From Porphyromonas pasteri (GTDB lineage: Bacteria; Bacteroidota; Bacteroidia; Bacteroidales; Porphyromonadaceae), in the NCBI RefSeq assembly GCF_014647755.1, contig NZ_BMPU01000001.1, positions 310,001-374,000 on the forward strand: a DNA stretch of 64,000 nucleotides. The letters run 5' to 3'. Position 1 is the stretch's first letter, and each line of letters opens with the position of its first letter. A model generated the notes under the pieces. The model was not told where the DNA came from. It saw only the letters and a list, made by a program, of their open reading frames with translations, and ran no database searches. The position numbers and the translations under genes were made by a program. This document shows positions 45,604 through 53,860 of the stretch, piece by piece.

Positions 45604-46899
45604 CTATTCGCTCTGCTGTATGATGCAGGGGGCGACTTCCTGCCAGAAGCAGGGGAAGCTCTTGGCTACCACCTCGGGCTCTTGCATCCGAAGCTTAGGG
45701 ACGCGAAGCGCAAGTAGTGCGAGTGCCATGGCTATGCGATGGTCGCCATGTGGTGAGAGTGTGTTTGGCGAGCCGTGAGCTGTGAGCGGTGTCTTGCCGT
45801 CCCAGCTAAGGCTATCGGGGCCAAGGGTGAGCTTGACCCCGAGCTTCGCTAGCTCGTCAGTAAGCGCTTGGAGGCGGTCGGACTCCTTGATACGAAGATG
45901 AGCTACTCCCGAGAGCGTGAAGGCTTCACCTCGGCCGACGAGTGCTGCGACGACGGCAGGGACGAGATCGGGGCAGTCACTCATGTGTGCTGTGAAGTGC
46001 GCGCGCTTAGCTTCCTCTGCGTTATGGGTGATGCATATCCCTGCTTCGGTCTTCTCGGTATGAACACCCAGCTGCTCAAAGAGCTGTACAAGATAGGCCG
46101 CATCACCTTGCAGGGAGGGGAGTGCGAGTCCCGAGAGCTCGATGGTAGAGCCTATGGGCAAGAGGCTGAGGAGTGCATAGGCATAGGATGCTGCACTCCA
46201 GTCGGCTTCGTAGCCTCGATCAAGAGGCGATGTACCACGGCTATCCTCTTCCACCTTCCCCCGATAGGCGAAGAGACCGCTGGGAGCTTCCTCCCAAATG
46301 AAGCCTTGCTCTCGGAGCTGGGCTATGGTCATCAGCGCATAGGGGCGAGAGGCAAGGCCATAGCGCCGTGTGTCGACCTCGAAGCCTGTGGGAAGCGTTG
46401 GCGCAAGAAGTAGGAGGGCACTCAGATACTGAGAGCTGGAAGAAGCATCCAGCACACAGCCCTGCCAAGCGAAGGTGCTGGGCTCGATGAGTAGCGGGGG
46501 ATAGCCTTCATAGTTTAGGTAGGTGATCTTCGCACCTTGGCTGCGTAGCGCCTCTACGAGCGGAGCGATCGGTCGCTCGTGCTGGCGCCCCGTCCCCGAT
46601 AGCCTCACGTGGCGCTGGGTGGTGACCGCAAGATAAGCGCAGACGAAGCGCATTGCCGTGCCTGACTCTGAGACATTGATCTCCTCCGCTCCCTCTTGGT
46701 AAGTACGGAGCGCAGCGTGAAGAGCTAAGATATCCAGTGGAGTACCTTCGGCAAAGTCGAAGTGTGGGAGCTTGCCACGAAGCGCGTCAAGTAGGAGGGC
46801 TCTCGCCCAAAGGCTCTTCGATGATGGTAGTGTCCAGCGAAGGTGTAGGGGGGCTGCTGGATCTCGGTAGGAGCGTGTGAGGGATGAAGTGGACTTCAC
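45604..46899 (-). CDS. aroA: 3-phosphoshikimate 1-carboxyvinyltransferase (EPSP synthase)
   Basis: 431 residues. It joins PEP and shikimate 3-phosphate. Recognisable pieces are LPSSKSLWARALLLDAL, NVSESGTAMRF (a Bacteroidota variant of the usual NAGTAMRP loop), SGTGRQHERPIAPLVEAL, SSSSQYLSALLL, LRIKESDR and HGDHRIAMA. It overlaps the fRMsr gene by 4 bp (ATGA) and is last in a five-gene run. Confidence 0.95.
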   Translation of the reverse strand: MKSTSSLTRSYRDPAAPLHLRWTLPSSKSLWARALLLDALRGKLPHFDFAEGTPLDILALHAALRTYQEGAEEINVSESGTAMRFVCAYLAVTTQRHVRLSGTGRQHERPIAPLVEALRSQGAKITYLNYEGYPPLLIEPSTFAWQGCVLDASSSSQYLSALLLLAPTLPTGFEVDTRRYGLASRPYALMTIAQLREQGFIWEEAPSGLFAYRGKVEEDSRGTSPLDRGYEADWSAASYAYALLSLLPIGSTIELSGLALPSLQGDAAYLVQLFEQLGVHTEKTEAGICITHNAEEAKRAHFTAHMSDCPDLVPAVVAALVGRGEAFTLSGVAHLRIKESDRLQALTDELAKLGVKLTLGPDSLSWDGKTPLTAHGSPNTLSPHGDHRIAMALALLALRVPKLRMQEPEVVAKSFPCFWQEVAPCIIQQSE

Positions 46900-47396
46900 T
46901 GCTTCACCTTGGAGAATAGGGGAGCGAGGAGCAGAGCGATCTGCTCAAGGGCGGGGCGATCTACTTCCTCCGAGAAGTCCGAGAGCTGATCACTATCGAT
47001 ATCCAAGACGCCCACGATCTCTCCTGCGGTATCTCTCAGCGGTACGACGATCTCGGAGCGTGATGCAGAGGAGCAGGCGATATGCCCAGGGAAGGCATCT
47101 ACATCGGGGACGACAAGCGTCTTTCCCGTCAACCAACTTGTGCCGCAGACCCCTCGACCTCGTGCGATACGTGTGCAAGCAATATCTCCTTGGAACGGCC
47201 CAAGCACCAGCTCATCTCCCTCCACTAAGTAGAAGCCTACCCAGAAGAAGTCGAAGGCCTGGCGCAGTGCTGCCGCCGCGTTGGCAAGATTAGCGATGAG
47301 ATTGGTCTCCCGACACGTGAGGCTTTGTAGCTGGGGATAGAGCTCTTGGTAGCGCTCTTCTCGAGAGCTTGCTTGGAGGTGGAGTTGCTCTGCCAT
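46896..47396 (-). CDS. msrC: Free methionine-(R)-sulfoxide reductase (GAF-domain fRMsr)
   Basis: 166 residues forming a single GAF domain. The three functional cysteines, Cys74 (FQGDIACTRI), Cys84 (GRGVCGTSW) and Cys108 (PGHIACSSAS), have the same spacing as in E. coli fRMsr (84/94/118). It repairs oxidised free methionine. It is coupled to aroA by a 4-bp overlap. Confidence 0.93.
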   Translation of the reverse strand: MAEQLHLQASSREERYQELYPQLQSLTCRETNLIANLANAAAALRQAFDFFWVGFYLVEGDELVLGPFQGDIACTRIARGRGVCGTSWLTGKTLVVPDVDAFPGHIACSSASRSEIVVPLRDTAGEIVGVLDIDSDQLSDFSEEVDRPALEQIALLLAPLFSKVKQ

Positions 47397-47430
47397 CGTT
47401 GCTTCGTAATAATGGTGTCAGGGGTAGTGG

Positions 47431-48627
47431 CTACTCCATCTCGCGACGGAGCTCGATACGGAAGGTCGTGCCTACTCCCAGCTCAGAGTGCTTGACATAG
47501 ATGTGCCCGCGGTGATAATCCTCGACGATACGGCGTGCCAGAGAGAGACCGAGCCCCCACCCACGCTGACGAGTCGTCACCCCAGGGCGGAAGATATTGC
47601 GGTGCATCCCTCTGGGGATGCCTCTACCCGTGTCGGTGACATCAATGTAGACCCACTGATCTTTGAGTATGTACTGGAGTGTGATCTTCCCCTTACCCTC
47701 CATAGCATCGACGGCGTTCTTGATGAGATTCTCGAAGACCCATGCCATGAGCGGCTCACTGAGCTTCACGACGATAGCTTCGTCCTGTGATGTAGGAGGG
47801 ATGAGCTCTACCTGAGGAGAGATACGTGGCTGCATGTAGTGGATGGCACGCAAGACGACCTCTTGTAGGTCAGCCGACTTGAGGTTGGGAGACGAACCGA
47901 TCTTCTGAAAGCGGTCAGCGATGATACCGAGGCGCTCGATATCCTTCTCCATTTCGTTGGTGACCATCTCTTCGGTCCCCGTGCTCTCAAGGTACTGCTT
48001 CCATGCCATGAGCGACGAGGTAGGAGTACCCAGCTGATGCGCTGTCTCACGAGCCAGTCCCTCCCAGATGCGGTTCTGGTCTGACTTTTTCAAGCTAACG
48101 AGAGCCACGATAGCGACACCAAGGAAGAGGAAGAAGACAGCGAGCTGAATGTAGGGGAAGATGTGTAGCTGCTGGAGGACCTTACTATCGGAATAGTAGA
48201 GGTAGAGCGGATCGGTAAGCCCCTCCATGACGATAGGAGGGTAGCCTGTGCGGAAGGCCGCCAGCTTCTGATAGAGGAATTTCTCCGTATCCTCCTTCGG
48301 TAGCTCAATATTATTGTAGCTGATGATGCGCCCCTCCTTGTCCGTGATGATGGTCGGGATAGAAGGGTTGGACTCGAGGATACGCGAGAGGTAGATGAGG
48401 GTGGTATTGATATCGTTCGTCGTGGTGGCCTGGGTAGCATTGGCCCAGATCTCCATATTCAGACGCTCAGCCTCTGCCATACGTGTGACCAAGCGGTCTG
48501 ATGCCCAGAGGGAGACGATGATGAAGATGATCGATGCGATGATCATCCCCGTGCGGACGTTGCTGTGTCTATTGAGCCATGCGCCTCCGCCGTGGGCCCA
48601 CTGCTCTCCTATCTTACTGATGCGCAT
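47431..48627 (-). CDS. Membrane sensor histidine kinase
   Basis: 398 residues. Two membrane helices (about 28-43 and 158-177) bracket a sensor region of about 110 residues. The H-box ETAHQLGTPTSSLMAW has the phospho-acceptor His197, followed by the N-box ENLIKNAVDAM, DTGRGIP and GWGLGLSLARRI of the ATPase domain. The GTP motif after the His marks the HAMP-less, NtrY-like group common in Bacteroidota. No response regulator gene is in the window. Confidence 0.94.
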   Translation of the reverse strand: MRISKIGEQWAHGGGAWLNRHSNVRTGMIIASIIFIIVSLWASDRLVTRMAEAERLNMEIWANATQATTTNDINTTLIYLSRILESNPSIPTIITDKEGRIISYNNIELPKEDTEKFLYQKLAAFRTGYPPIVMEGLTDPLYLYYSDSKVLQQLHIFPYIQLAVFFLFLGVAIVALVSLKKSDQNRIWEGLARETAHQLGTPTSSLMAWKQYLESTGTEEMVTNEMEKDIERLGIIADRFQKIGSSPNLKSADLQEVVLRAIHYMQPRISPQVELIPPTSQDEAIVVKLSEPLMAWVFENLIKNAVDAMEGKGKITLQYILKDQWVYIDVTDTGRGIPRGMHRNIFRPGVTTRQRGWGLGLSLARRIVEDYHRGHIYVKHSELGVGTTFRIELRREME

Positions 48628-48648
48628 AGGTAGGGCGTATCCTTGAGC

Positions 48649-49779
48649 TTAGTGCTTGATCTTATTGGCCTTCATCACCTCCTCTGCGTAGCGGGCAAAA
48701 GTCGCCAGCCAGTGGTCACCACCATAGTCAGAGCGGAAGATCTGATCCATCCCATGGGCATACATCTGAGCTGATGTACGAGCGAAGCGTGCTTTGAGCG
48801 GATGCCCCTGGGGCAGGTAGCCAGAGATGCGAGCCATCGTCCAAGCACGAGTATATGCAAGACCTACCAGATGCACGATGGTGTAGTCAGTGAGGTCGCT
48901 GACGACGGGCTTCTCGCAGAGGCGGTTGATGCCCTGTGGAGTGAAGTAAGTCGAGAGCCAGCGTACATACTCTCGCTGGGGGAGTACACGCGTCATCAGG
49001 TCTGCTACCATCAGCGTAGGGGAGAAGAAGTCAGTAGCATTAGGCTCCCATTCGGCTGGTGCCTTCTTGTCGCTGAGGTGGAGCTGACGCGCTTTGGCGA
49101 TGAGGGTCTGCTCGAACTCCTTGTCGCCACGAGCACGGGCAAAGTCAATAGCAAAGGCGAGTGCAAAGGCGGAGTTGGAGTGTGTGCCGATGCGGTTGGG
49201 GTAGGTCATCTTGGGCAGGTAGGCCTTCCACTTTGCGACGATCTTATCCGAGAGGATATCGACATGAGTAGCCCAGCCCTTAGCCTTCTCTTGCAGAGCC
49301 TTATCTGTACTATGCTCAGCGAGGTGATGTAGCTGTTCGCTGAGCTTTATAAGCCATGCCCAGCCATAGGTACGCTCATAGTTGCCCGAGAGCTTACGGT
49401 CAAAGTAAGCAGCTTCTCCACGCATCTTCTCCTCAGTGAAGTGCTCATCAAAGGCTGCGATGATCTCGTCTCGAGCAGAGATATCGGGATAAGTCGATAG
49501 GATCTCGGCGAGCATCCAATGGCTATGTACGGAGCTGTGCCAGTCGAAGGAGCCGTAGAAAGCTGGGTGCAGGTCACGTGGAGTGAGGCGTGCATCGAGG
49601 CTGTCGAGGATATTGTGACTCGTCTTATTGGGATACTCCACGAAGATATTCTTCAGGGGCATCTTGATGAGGCGGAGTAGCTGGTCCTCGGGAGCCTGCT
49701 GTGCCGTGCTTAGGGCGGGAAGGGCACAAGCCGTGAGGAATACAAGCAGAGATCGCTTGCAAGCCTTGTGGAGCTGCAT
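48649..49779 (-). CDS. DUF2891 family exported protein
   Basis: 376 residues with a signal peptide ending ALSTAQQ. HPAFYGSFDWHSSVHSHWML is the family motif, followed by RTYGWAWLIKLSEQLHHL and EWEPNATDFFSPTLMVADLM, suggesting an alpha/alpha-toroid glycosidase-like fold. Activity is unproved. It lies 13 bp after the glycosyltransferase and 21 bp before the kinase gene. Confidence 0.88.
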   Translation of the reverse strand: MQLHKACKRSLLVFLTACALPALSTAQQAPEDQLLRLIKMPLKNIFVEYPNKTSHNILDSLDARLTPRDLHPAFYGSFDWHSSVHSHWMLAEILSTYPDISARDEIIAAFDEHFTEEKMRGEAAYFDRKLSGNYERTYGWAWLIKLSEQLHHLAEHSTDKALQEKAKGWATHVDILSDKIVAKWKAYLPKMTYPNRIGTHSNSAFALAFAIDFARARGDKEFEQTLIAKARQLHLSDKKAPAEWEPNATDFFSPTLMVADLMTRVLPQREYVRWLSTYFTPQGINRLCEKPVVSDLTDYTIVHLVGLAYTRAWTMARISGYLPQGHPLKARFARTSAQMYAHGMDQIFRSDYGGDHWLATFARYAEEVMKANKIKH

Positions 49780-49792
49780 AGTATATGGGGTG

Positions 49793-50551
49793 TTAGGCGT
49801 TGGTGCTGTGAGTATTCTTGTTGGGGAAGCCCTTGAAGCAGTGCCAGTAGCGGAGCTTGAAGACCCCGAGGAAAGCCTCCTTGAAGATCGAGGTATTCAT
49901 CTTCGAAGTTCCCAGCACGCGATCCTCGAAGGTAATGGGTACCTCCTTGATCTTGAAGCCAAGGCAGTAGGCGGTGTACTTCATCTCGATCTGGAAGGCA
50001 TAGCCCTTGAAGTGTACTTCGGGAAGGACCATCGTCTCGAGTACTCGGCGACGATAGCAGACGAAGCCAGCCGTCGAGTCCTTGACTGGCATGAAGGTGA
50101 TGAGGCGCACGTAGAGCGAAGCCCCATAGCTCATGAGGATGCGATCCAGCGGCCAGTTCTTCACGCGACCACCACGGGTATAGCGTGAGCCAACGGCTAC
50201 ATCTGCTCCTCCTTCGGCACATGCCTTATAGAGCTCCAGTAGCTTCATCGGAGGGTGGCTGAAGTCACAGTCCATCTCGAAGATATACTCGTAGTCGTGC
50301 TGTAGTGACCACTGGAATCCGGCGATGTAGGCTGTGCCGAGTCCGAGCTTGCCCGAGCGCTCCAGGAGATGTACCTGCCCAGGATATTCTGCTTGCTTCT
50401 CTCGTACGATGGCAGCTGTGCCGTCGGGCGATCCATCATCGACGATGAGCAGGTGGAAGGGCTGGGGGAGTGCGAGTACGGTGTCGATCATCTGAGCGAT
50501 GTTCTCCCGCTCGTTGTAGGTGGGTATAATGACTATGCTATCGCTATTCAT
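49793..50551 (-). CDS. Polyprenol-monophosphomannose synthase-like GT2 glycosyltransferase
   Basis: 252 residues from the ATG at 50551; the longer open frame runs back through the promoter box. VIIPTYNERENI, VDDGSPDGT, EMDCDFSHPP (metal-binding acidic motif) and DSTAGFVCYRRRVL are typical of dolichol- or polyprenol-phosphate mannose synthases. The product would be the lipid sugar donor for extracytoplasmic glycosylation, plausible given general O-glycosylation in Bacteroidota. First gene of the run ending in aroA. Confidence 0.92.
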   Translation of the reverse strand: MNSDSIVIIPTYNERENIAQMIDTVLALPQPFHLLIVDDGSPDGTAAIVREKQAEYPGQVHLLERSGKLGLGTAYIAGFQWSLQHDYEYIFEMDCDFSHPPMKLLELYKACAEGGADVAVGSRYTRGGRVKNWPLDRILMSYGASLYVRLITFMPVKDSTAGFVCYRRRVLETMVLPEVHFKGYAFQIEMKYTAYCLGFKIKEVPITFEDRVLGTSKMNTSIFKEAFLGVFKLRYWHCFKGFPNKNTHSTNA

Positions 50552-50621
50552 ATTAATATATGGGGTTCGACTTCCTGCTGAGGTGGAGTCCAATTCCGAG
50601 CCTTTTGGTCGATGTCCAAGG

Positions 50622-50629
50622 CAAAGATA
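50622..50629 (-). promoter_or_regulatory. -7 promoter box for the glycosyltransferase-aroA run
   Basis: Minus strand TATCTTTG, 71 bp before the start codon. Confidence 0.6.
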
Positions 50630-50722
50630 CCAAGATTTGGTTAGTCTTGGACTGAAAAAGTACGATGGACTTGGGGTGATCCTGTGATGAAGGCCGCTGT
50701 ATTTGCGGAGGTCGTTTGATGC

Positions 50723-50825
50723 GTTGCTATTGAGTGGTGCTTCCAACCAATAGTGGTCTACGATCAAAGCAGTATTGGTGCAAGGGGCAAATCAATAGTG
50801 GTATGAGGGGCAAACCAATATGAGA
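50723..50825. repeat. Diverged 22-bp array (CCAATAGTGGT / CAGTATTGGT units)
   Basis: Related 14-bp units begin at 50745 (AACCAATAGTGGTC), 50767 (AAGCAGTATTGGTG), 50789 (AAATCAATAGTGGT) and about 50812, with a poorer one at 50723. Periods are 22 or 23 bp and the full span is again 103 bp. The units resemble GACCAGTACTGGTC with A/T changes. Confidence 0.65.
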
Positions 50826-51016
50826 CTATTGCCGAGAGTCCTGTCCTCTATTTAGAGTGCTAAGGCATCGCACGCCCAGTTCCCCGACATATCTCTCCTA
50901 AGCGCTACACAAGCCTTTCGCCTTATCGCGCGTATTCCTCTTATCCAGCGGAGGGAAAAGTGTCCTTCTCGTGAAGGAAAAAGCGCCTTCACATAGTGGT
51001 TTTCCTCTGTCTATGC

Positions 51017-51086
51017 ACGTAGTCTTAAAGACCAGGCACGTAAATCCAAATGTCCACGTACGTAGATATTAGAGCCACGTACGTAG
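51017..51086. repeat. ACGTAG/ACGTACGTAG array within composite copy 1
   Basis: ACGTAR occurs at 51017, 51038, 51060 and 51081, spaced 21, 22 and 21 bp. The last two units are the palindromic CACGTACGTAG. The same four units recur in copy 2 (about 62513-62582). Confidence 0.85.
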
Positions 51087-51162
51087 TCCAAACTTATCAG
51101 CCACTCGTCCACAACTTTTATCCCTACGTGGAGCAACAACCTAATAGAGGTTACTTCACAAT

Positions 51163-51303
51163 GCTATATAGGAATCAGTGCAATGCTATATAGTAATCAG
51201 CACAAAGCTATATAGGAATCCAAGTAAAGCTATATAGGAATCAGCACAAAGCTATATAGGAATCAGCACAAAGCTATATAGTAATCAGTACGAAGCTATA
51301 TAG
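51163..51303. repeat. AGCTATATAG array, seven units at exact 22-bp period
   Basis: GCTATATAG starts at 51163, 51185, 51207, 51229, 51251, 51273 and 51295. The last unit extends to the perfect palindrome AGCTATATAGCT. Spacers are mostly GAATCAGYACAA. Confidence 0.97.
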
Positions 51304-51484
51304 CTTTCTTCGCCATCCTATAGAATAGAACTCTACCCACGCATCCATATACCTATTATGAGACCATTGCGCAAGCCCACCTCTCCATTACTCGTACCTT
51401 TTTTCCCCGAAAATAGGAGGCTTTAGGTTGAGAAGTTCGAAGGAGAAAAGTGCAAGCTGTGAAGAGATGATCTGGTACAATGGC

Positions 51485-51541
51485 CTCAATATTGCTTCGA
51501 GTGCAAAGTAGTATTGCTTCACCCGCAGAGCACTATTGGTT
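51485..51541. repeat. Diverged 22-bp array downstream of composite copy 1
   Basis: ATATTGCTT (51489), GTATTGCTT (51511) and CTATTGGTT (51533) are 22 bp apart. Confidence 0.6.
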
Positions 51542-51841
51542 AGAGACAGCCCCCAGTAATAGGGGGCCTTATGAATCGGGGCTTAGAGCTTGAAGAAAGA
51601 AGGGTCTTAATAAGCCAATGTATAGTGAGTTGCCACTAATTTAATAACCTCTTTCCCTCACTTACGGTCCCCCGCTTTAGGATATTTAAGAGCTGGAGGC
51701 AGCTTACTGATAAGGATGATGACCCCCTCTGCTGACTACTCAGTCAGTAGCTGCTATCGCCTTGTGAAGGAGGGGATGTAATCCCTATGTTTGTGAAAAT
51801 ATTTAATTAAGTCGGGGTTTGGTGGGGTGTACTTTATTCGT

Positions 51842-51849
51842 TAGCTTTG
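51842..51849 (+). promoter_or_regulatory. -7 promoter box for korAB
   Basis: TAGCTTTG matches TAnnTTTG, about 150 bp before the korA start. Confidence 0.55.
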
Positions 51850-51996
51850 CTTTGCATTTGCAGAACAAAATAAGCAATGGTGGCACGGCATGTCCTCTAT
51901 CACTAACGGTACTATTCCTCACCAGAAGACACAACCTCCCATGGGTGGCTTTGGCCGTGCTAACATACGTATTATATAATTTGTAGTAGTAAAGCT

Positions 51997-53856
51997 ATGG
52001 ACGAACAGAAAGCGGTCAAAACCCTTAAAGACATCGTGATCCGCTTCTCCGGTGACTCGGGGGACGGTATGCAGCTCACAGGGACGATCTTCTCTGACCT
52101 CTCCGCCATGACGGGGAACACCATCTCGACACTCCCCGACTTCCCCGCTGAGATCCGCGCCCCACAGGGTACCCTGAGTGGTGTATCTGGATATCAAGTC
52201 CAGATCGGCTCTCGCTCGGTACGTACTCCAGGTGAGAATGCGGACATTCTTGTGGCGATGAATCCTGCCGCTCTTAAGGTTAGTGTCAAATACCTTAAGA
52301 AGGACTCGATCATCATCATCGACACAGACTCCTTCTCCACCAACGACCTGCGTAAGGCTGAGTTCCTGACTGAAGATCCCTTCGAAGAACTCGGACTGAA
52401 GACTCAGCAGGTCATCCCTGCTCCGATCTCTTCGATCGTGAAGGAAGGTCTTAAGGACTTTGGCCTCGACGCTAAGTCTGCCCTCCGATGCAAGAACATG
52501 TTTGCTCTTGGGCTCATCTGCTGGATCTGTGATCGTCCTCTTGGCCCCGCAGAGCAGTTCCTCGACCGTAAGTTCGGTAAGAAGCCTCAGCTCCGTGATG
52601 CTAACATCGCATCGCTGAACCACGGCTTTGACTTCGGTGCTAATACCCACGCCTCGGCCAGCATCTTCCGCATCGAAACGCAGAAGCCTGTACCAGGCCG
52701 CTACCTCGATATCAATGGTAACAAGGCTACTGCTTACGGGCTGATCGCAGCTTCTGAGCAAGCTGGTCTCGAACTCTTCCTCGGTAGCTATCCTATCACT
52801 CCTGCTACGGATATCCTCCATGAGCTCGCTAAGCACAAGGCTCTTGGCGTGAAGACCGTCCAGGCAGAAGACGAAATCGCTGGTATCTGTACCGCTATCG
52901 GTGCTTCCTTCGCTGGTGACCTCGCTGTGACGACTACCTCTGGGCCTGGTCTTGCCCTGAAGAGTGAAGCTATTGGCCTCGCTGTGATGGCTGAGCTTCC
53001 TCTGGTCATCATCGACGTACAGCGCGGTGGTCCTTCAACGGGGCTTCCCACAAAGAGCGAACAGACCGACCTGATGCAGGCTCTCTACGGCCGCAATGGT
53101 GAAGCTCCTATCCCTGTCCTCGCTGCGACGACACCTGATACTTGCTTCCTCTATGCCTACTGGGCTGCTAAGATCGCCGTTGAGCATATGACTCCTGTTA
53201 TCCTGCTTACGGATACCTTCGTTGCTAATGGCTCGTCAGCTTGGCGAATTCCTGACCTCCACGAGCTACCCACGATCGAGCCTAACTACGTGTCTAAGCT
53301 CCCTGAAGGTGCAGCTGAGGGCTGGCGTCCTTACTTCCGCAACCCCGAAACAAAGGTTCGCTACTGGGCTGTACCAGGTACCCCAGGCTTCGAGCACCGT
53401 CTCGGTGGTCTTGAAAAGAACTTCACGACCAGTGCTATCAGCACTGACGCTGCTAACCACGCCCTCATGGTCAAGACCCGTCAGGAGAAGATCGACTACA
53501 TCTCTAATGAGATCCCTCTCCTCGAGGTCGAAGGCGATCAGGATGCCGATACGCTGATCGTCGGCTGGGGTGGTACCTATGGGCACCTCTACGAAGCTTC
53601 CCATAAGGTACGTGAGCAGGGCTACAAGATCGCTCATGCCCACTTCGCTTTCATCAACCCTCTGCCTAAGAACACAGAGGAAGTGCTGCGCCGCTACAAG
53701 AAGGTCATCATCGCTGAGCAGAATACGGGTATGTTCGCTCGTCACCTGCGTGGTCTGATCGACAACTTCGTGCCTCATCAGTACAACGAGGTGACTGGCC
53801 AGCCCTTCAGCCTCTCTCACTTAGTCGAAGAATTCATCAAACTTATCGAAGAATAG
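51997..53856 (+). CDS. korA: 2-oxoglutarate:ferredoxin oxidoreductase, alpha subunit (gamma-alpha fusion)
   Basis: 619 residues. Residues 1-190 form the gamma domain (FSGDSGDGMQLTGTIFSDLSA, within which SGDGMQLTG). The alpha domain from about 230 has ASEQAGLELFLGSYPITPATD, cut here as GLELFLGSYPITPATD, then QAEDEIAGICTAIGASFAG and TTSGPGLALKSEA. With KorB it oxidises 2-oxoglutarate to succinyl-CoA and reduces ferredoxin; succinyl-CoA then feeds the MutAB step. korB follows after 4 bp. Confidence 0.96.
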   Translation: MDEQKAVKTLKDIVIRFSGDSGDGMQLTGTIFSDLSAMTGNTISTLPDFPAEIRAPQGTLSGVSGYQVQIGSRSVRTPGENADILVAMNPAALKVSVKYLKKDSIIIIDTDSFSTNDLRKAEFLTEDPFEELGLKTQQVIPAPISSIVKEGLKDFGLDAKSALRCKNMFALGLICWICDRPLGPAEQFLDRKFGKKPQLRDANIASLNHGFDFGANTHASASIFRIETQKPVPGRYLDINGNKATAYGLIAASEQAGLELFLGSYPITPATDILHELAKHKALGVKTVQAEDEIAGICTAIGASFAGDLAVTTTSGPGLALKSEAIGLAVMAELPLVIIDVQRGGPSTGLPTKSEQTDLMQALYGRNGEAPIPVLAATTPDTCFLYAYWAAKIAVEHMTPVILLTDTFVANGSSAWRIPDLHELPTIEPNYVSKLPEGAAEGWRPYFRNPETKVRYWAVPGTPGFEHRLGGLEKNFTTSAISTDAANHALMVKTRQEKIDYISNEIPLLEVEGDQDADTLIVGWGGTYGHLYEASHKVREQGYKIAHAHFAFINPLPKNTEEVLRRYKKVIIAEQNTGMFARHLRGLIDNFVPHQYNEVTGQPFSLSHLVEEFIKLIEE

Positions 53857-53860
53857 CCCT

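Larger units (their letters stand above)
50822..51376 (+). repeat. Composite non-coding repeat, copy 1
   Basis: Closely similar (roughly 85-90% by eye) to 62319-62800, in the same orientation. From its start to the first AGCTATATAG unit both copies measure 341 bp. It contains a conserved unique part of about 190 bp, an ACGTACGTAG array and an AGCTATATAG array of seven units. Confidence 0.92.
50552..51996. other. 1.4-kb intergenic region with composite repeat, upstream of korA
   Basis: No credible gene. In order it contains the promoter box of the glycosyltransferase (50622-50629), a diverged 22-bp array (50723-50825), composite repeat copy 1 (50822-51376), another diverged array (51485-51541), a small hairpin (CTGACT/AGTCAG near 51740) and the korA promoter box (51842-51849). 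Confidence 0.75.

Noticed and set aside
50822-51376. Composite repeat as an insertion sequence or transposase remnant
   Set aside because: No transposase-like frame, no terminal inverted repeats and no evident target duplication at either copy.
51730-51760. Riboswitch or leader structure before korA
   Set aside because: Only a 6-bp hairpin (CTGACT/AGTCAG) is visible, upstream of the likely transcription start, and no known riboswitch core was recognised.
51919-52836. 305-codon minus-strand frame overlapping korA
   Set aside because: Antisense shadow of korA, whose protein is clearly recognisable across the whole overlap.
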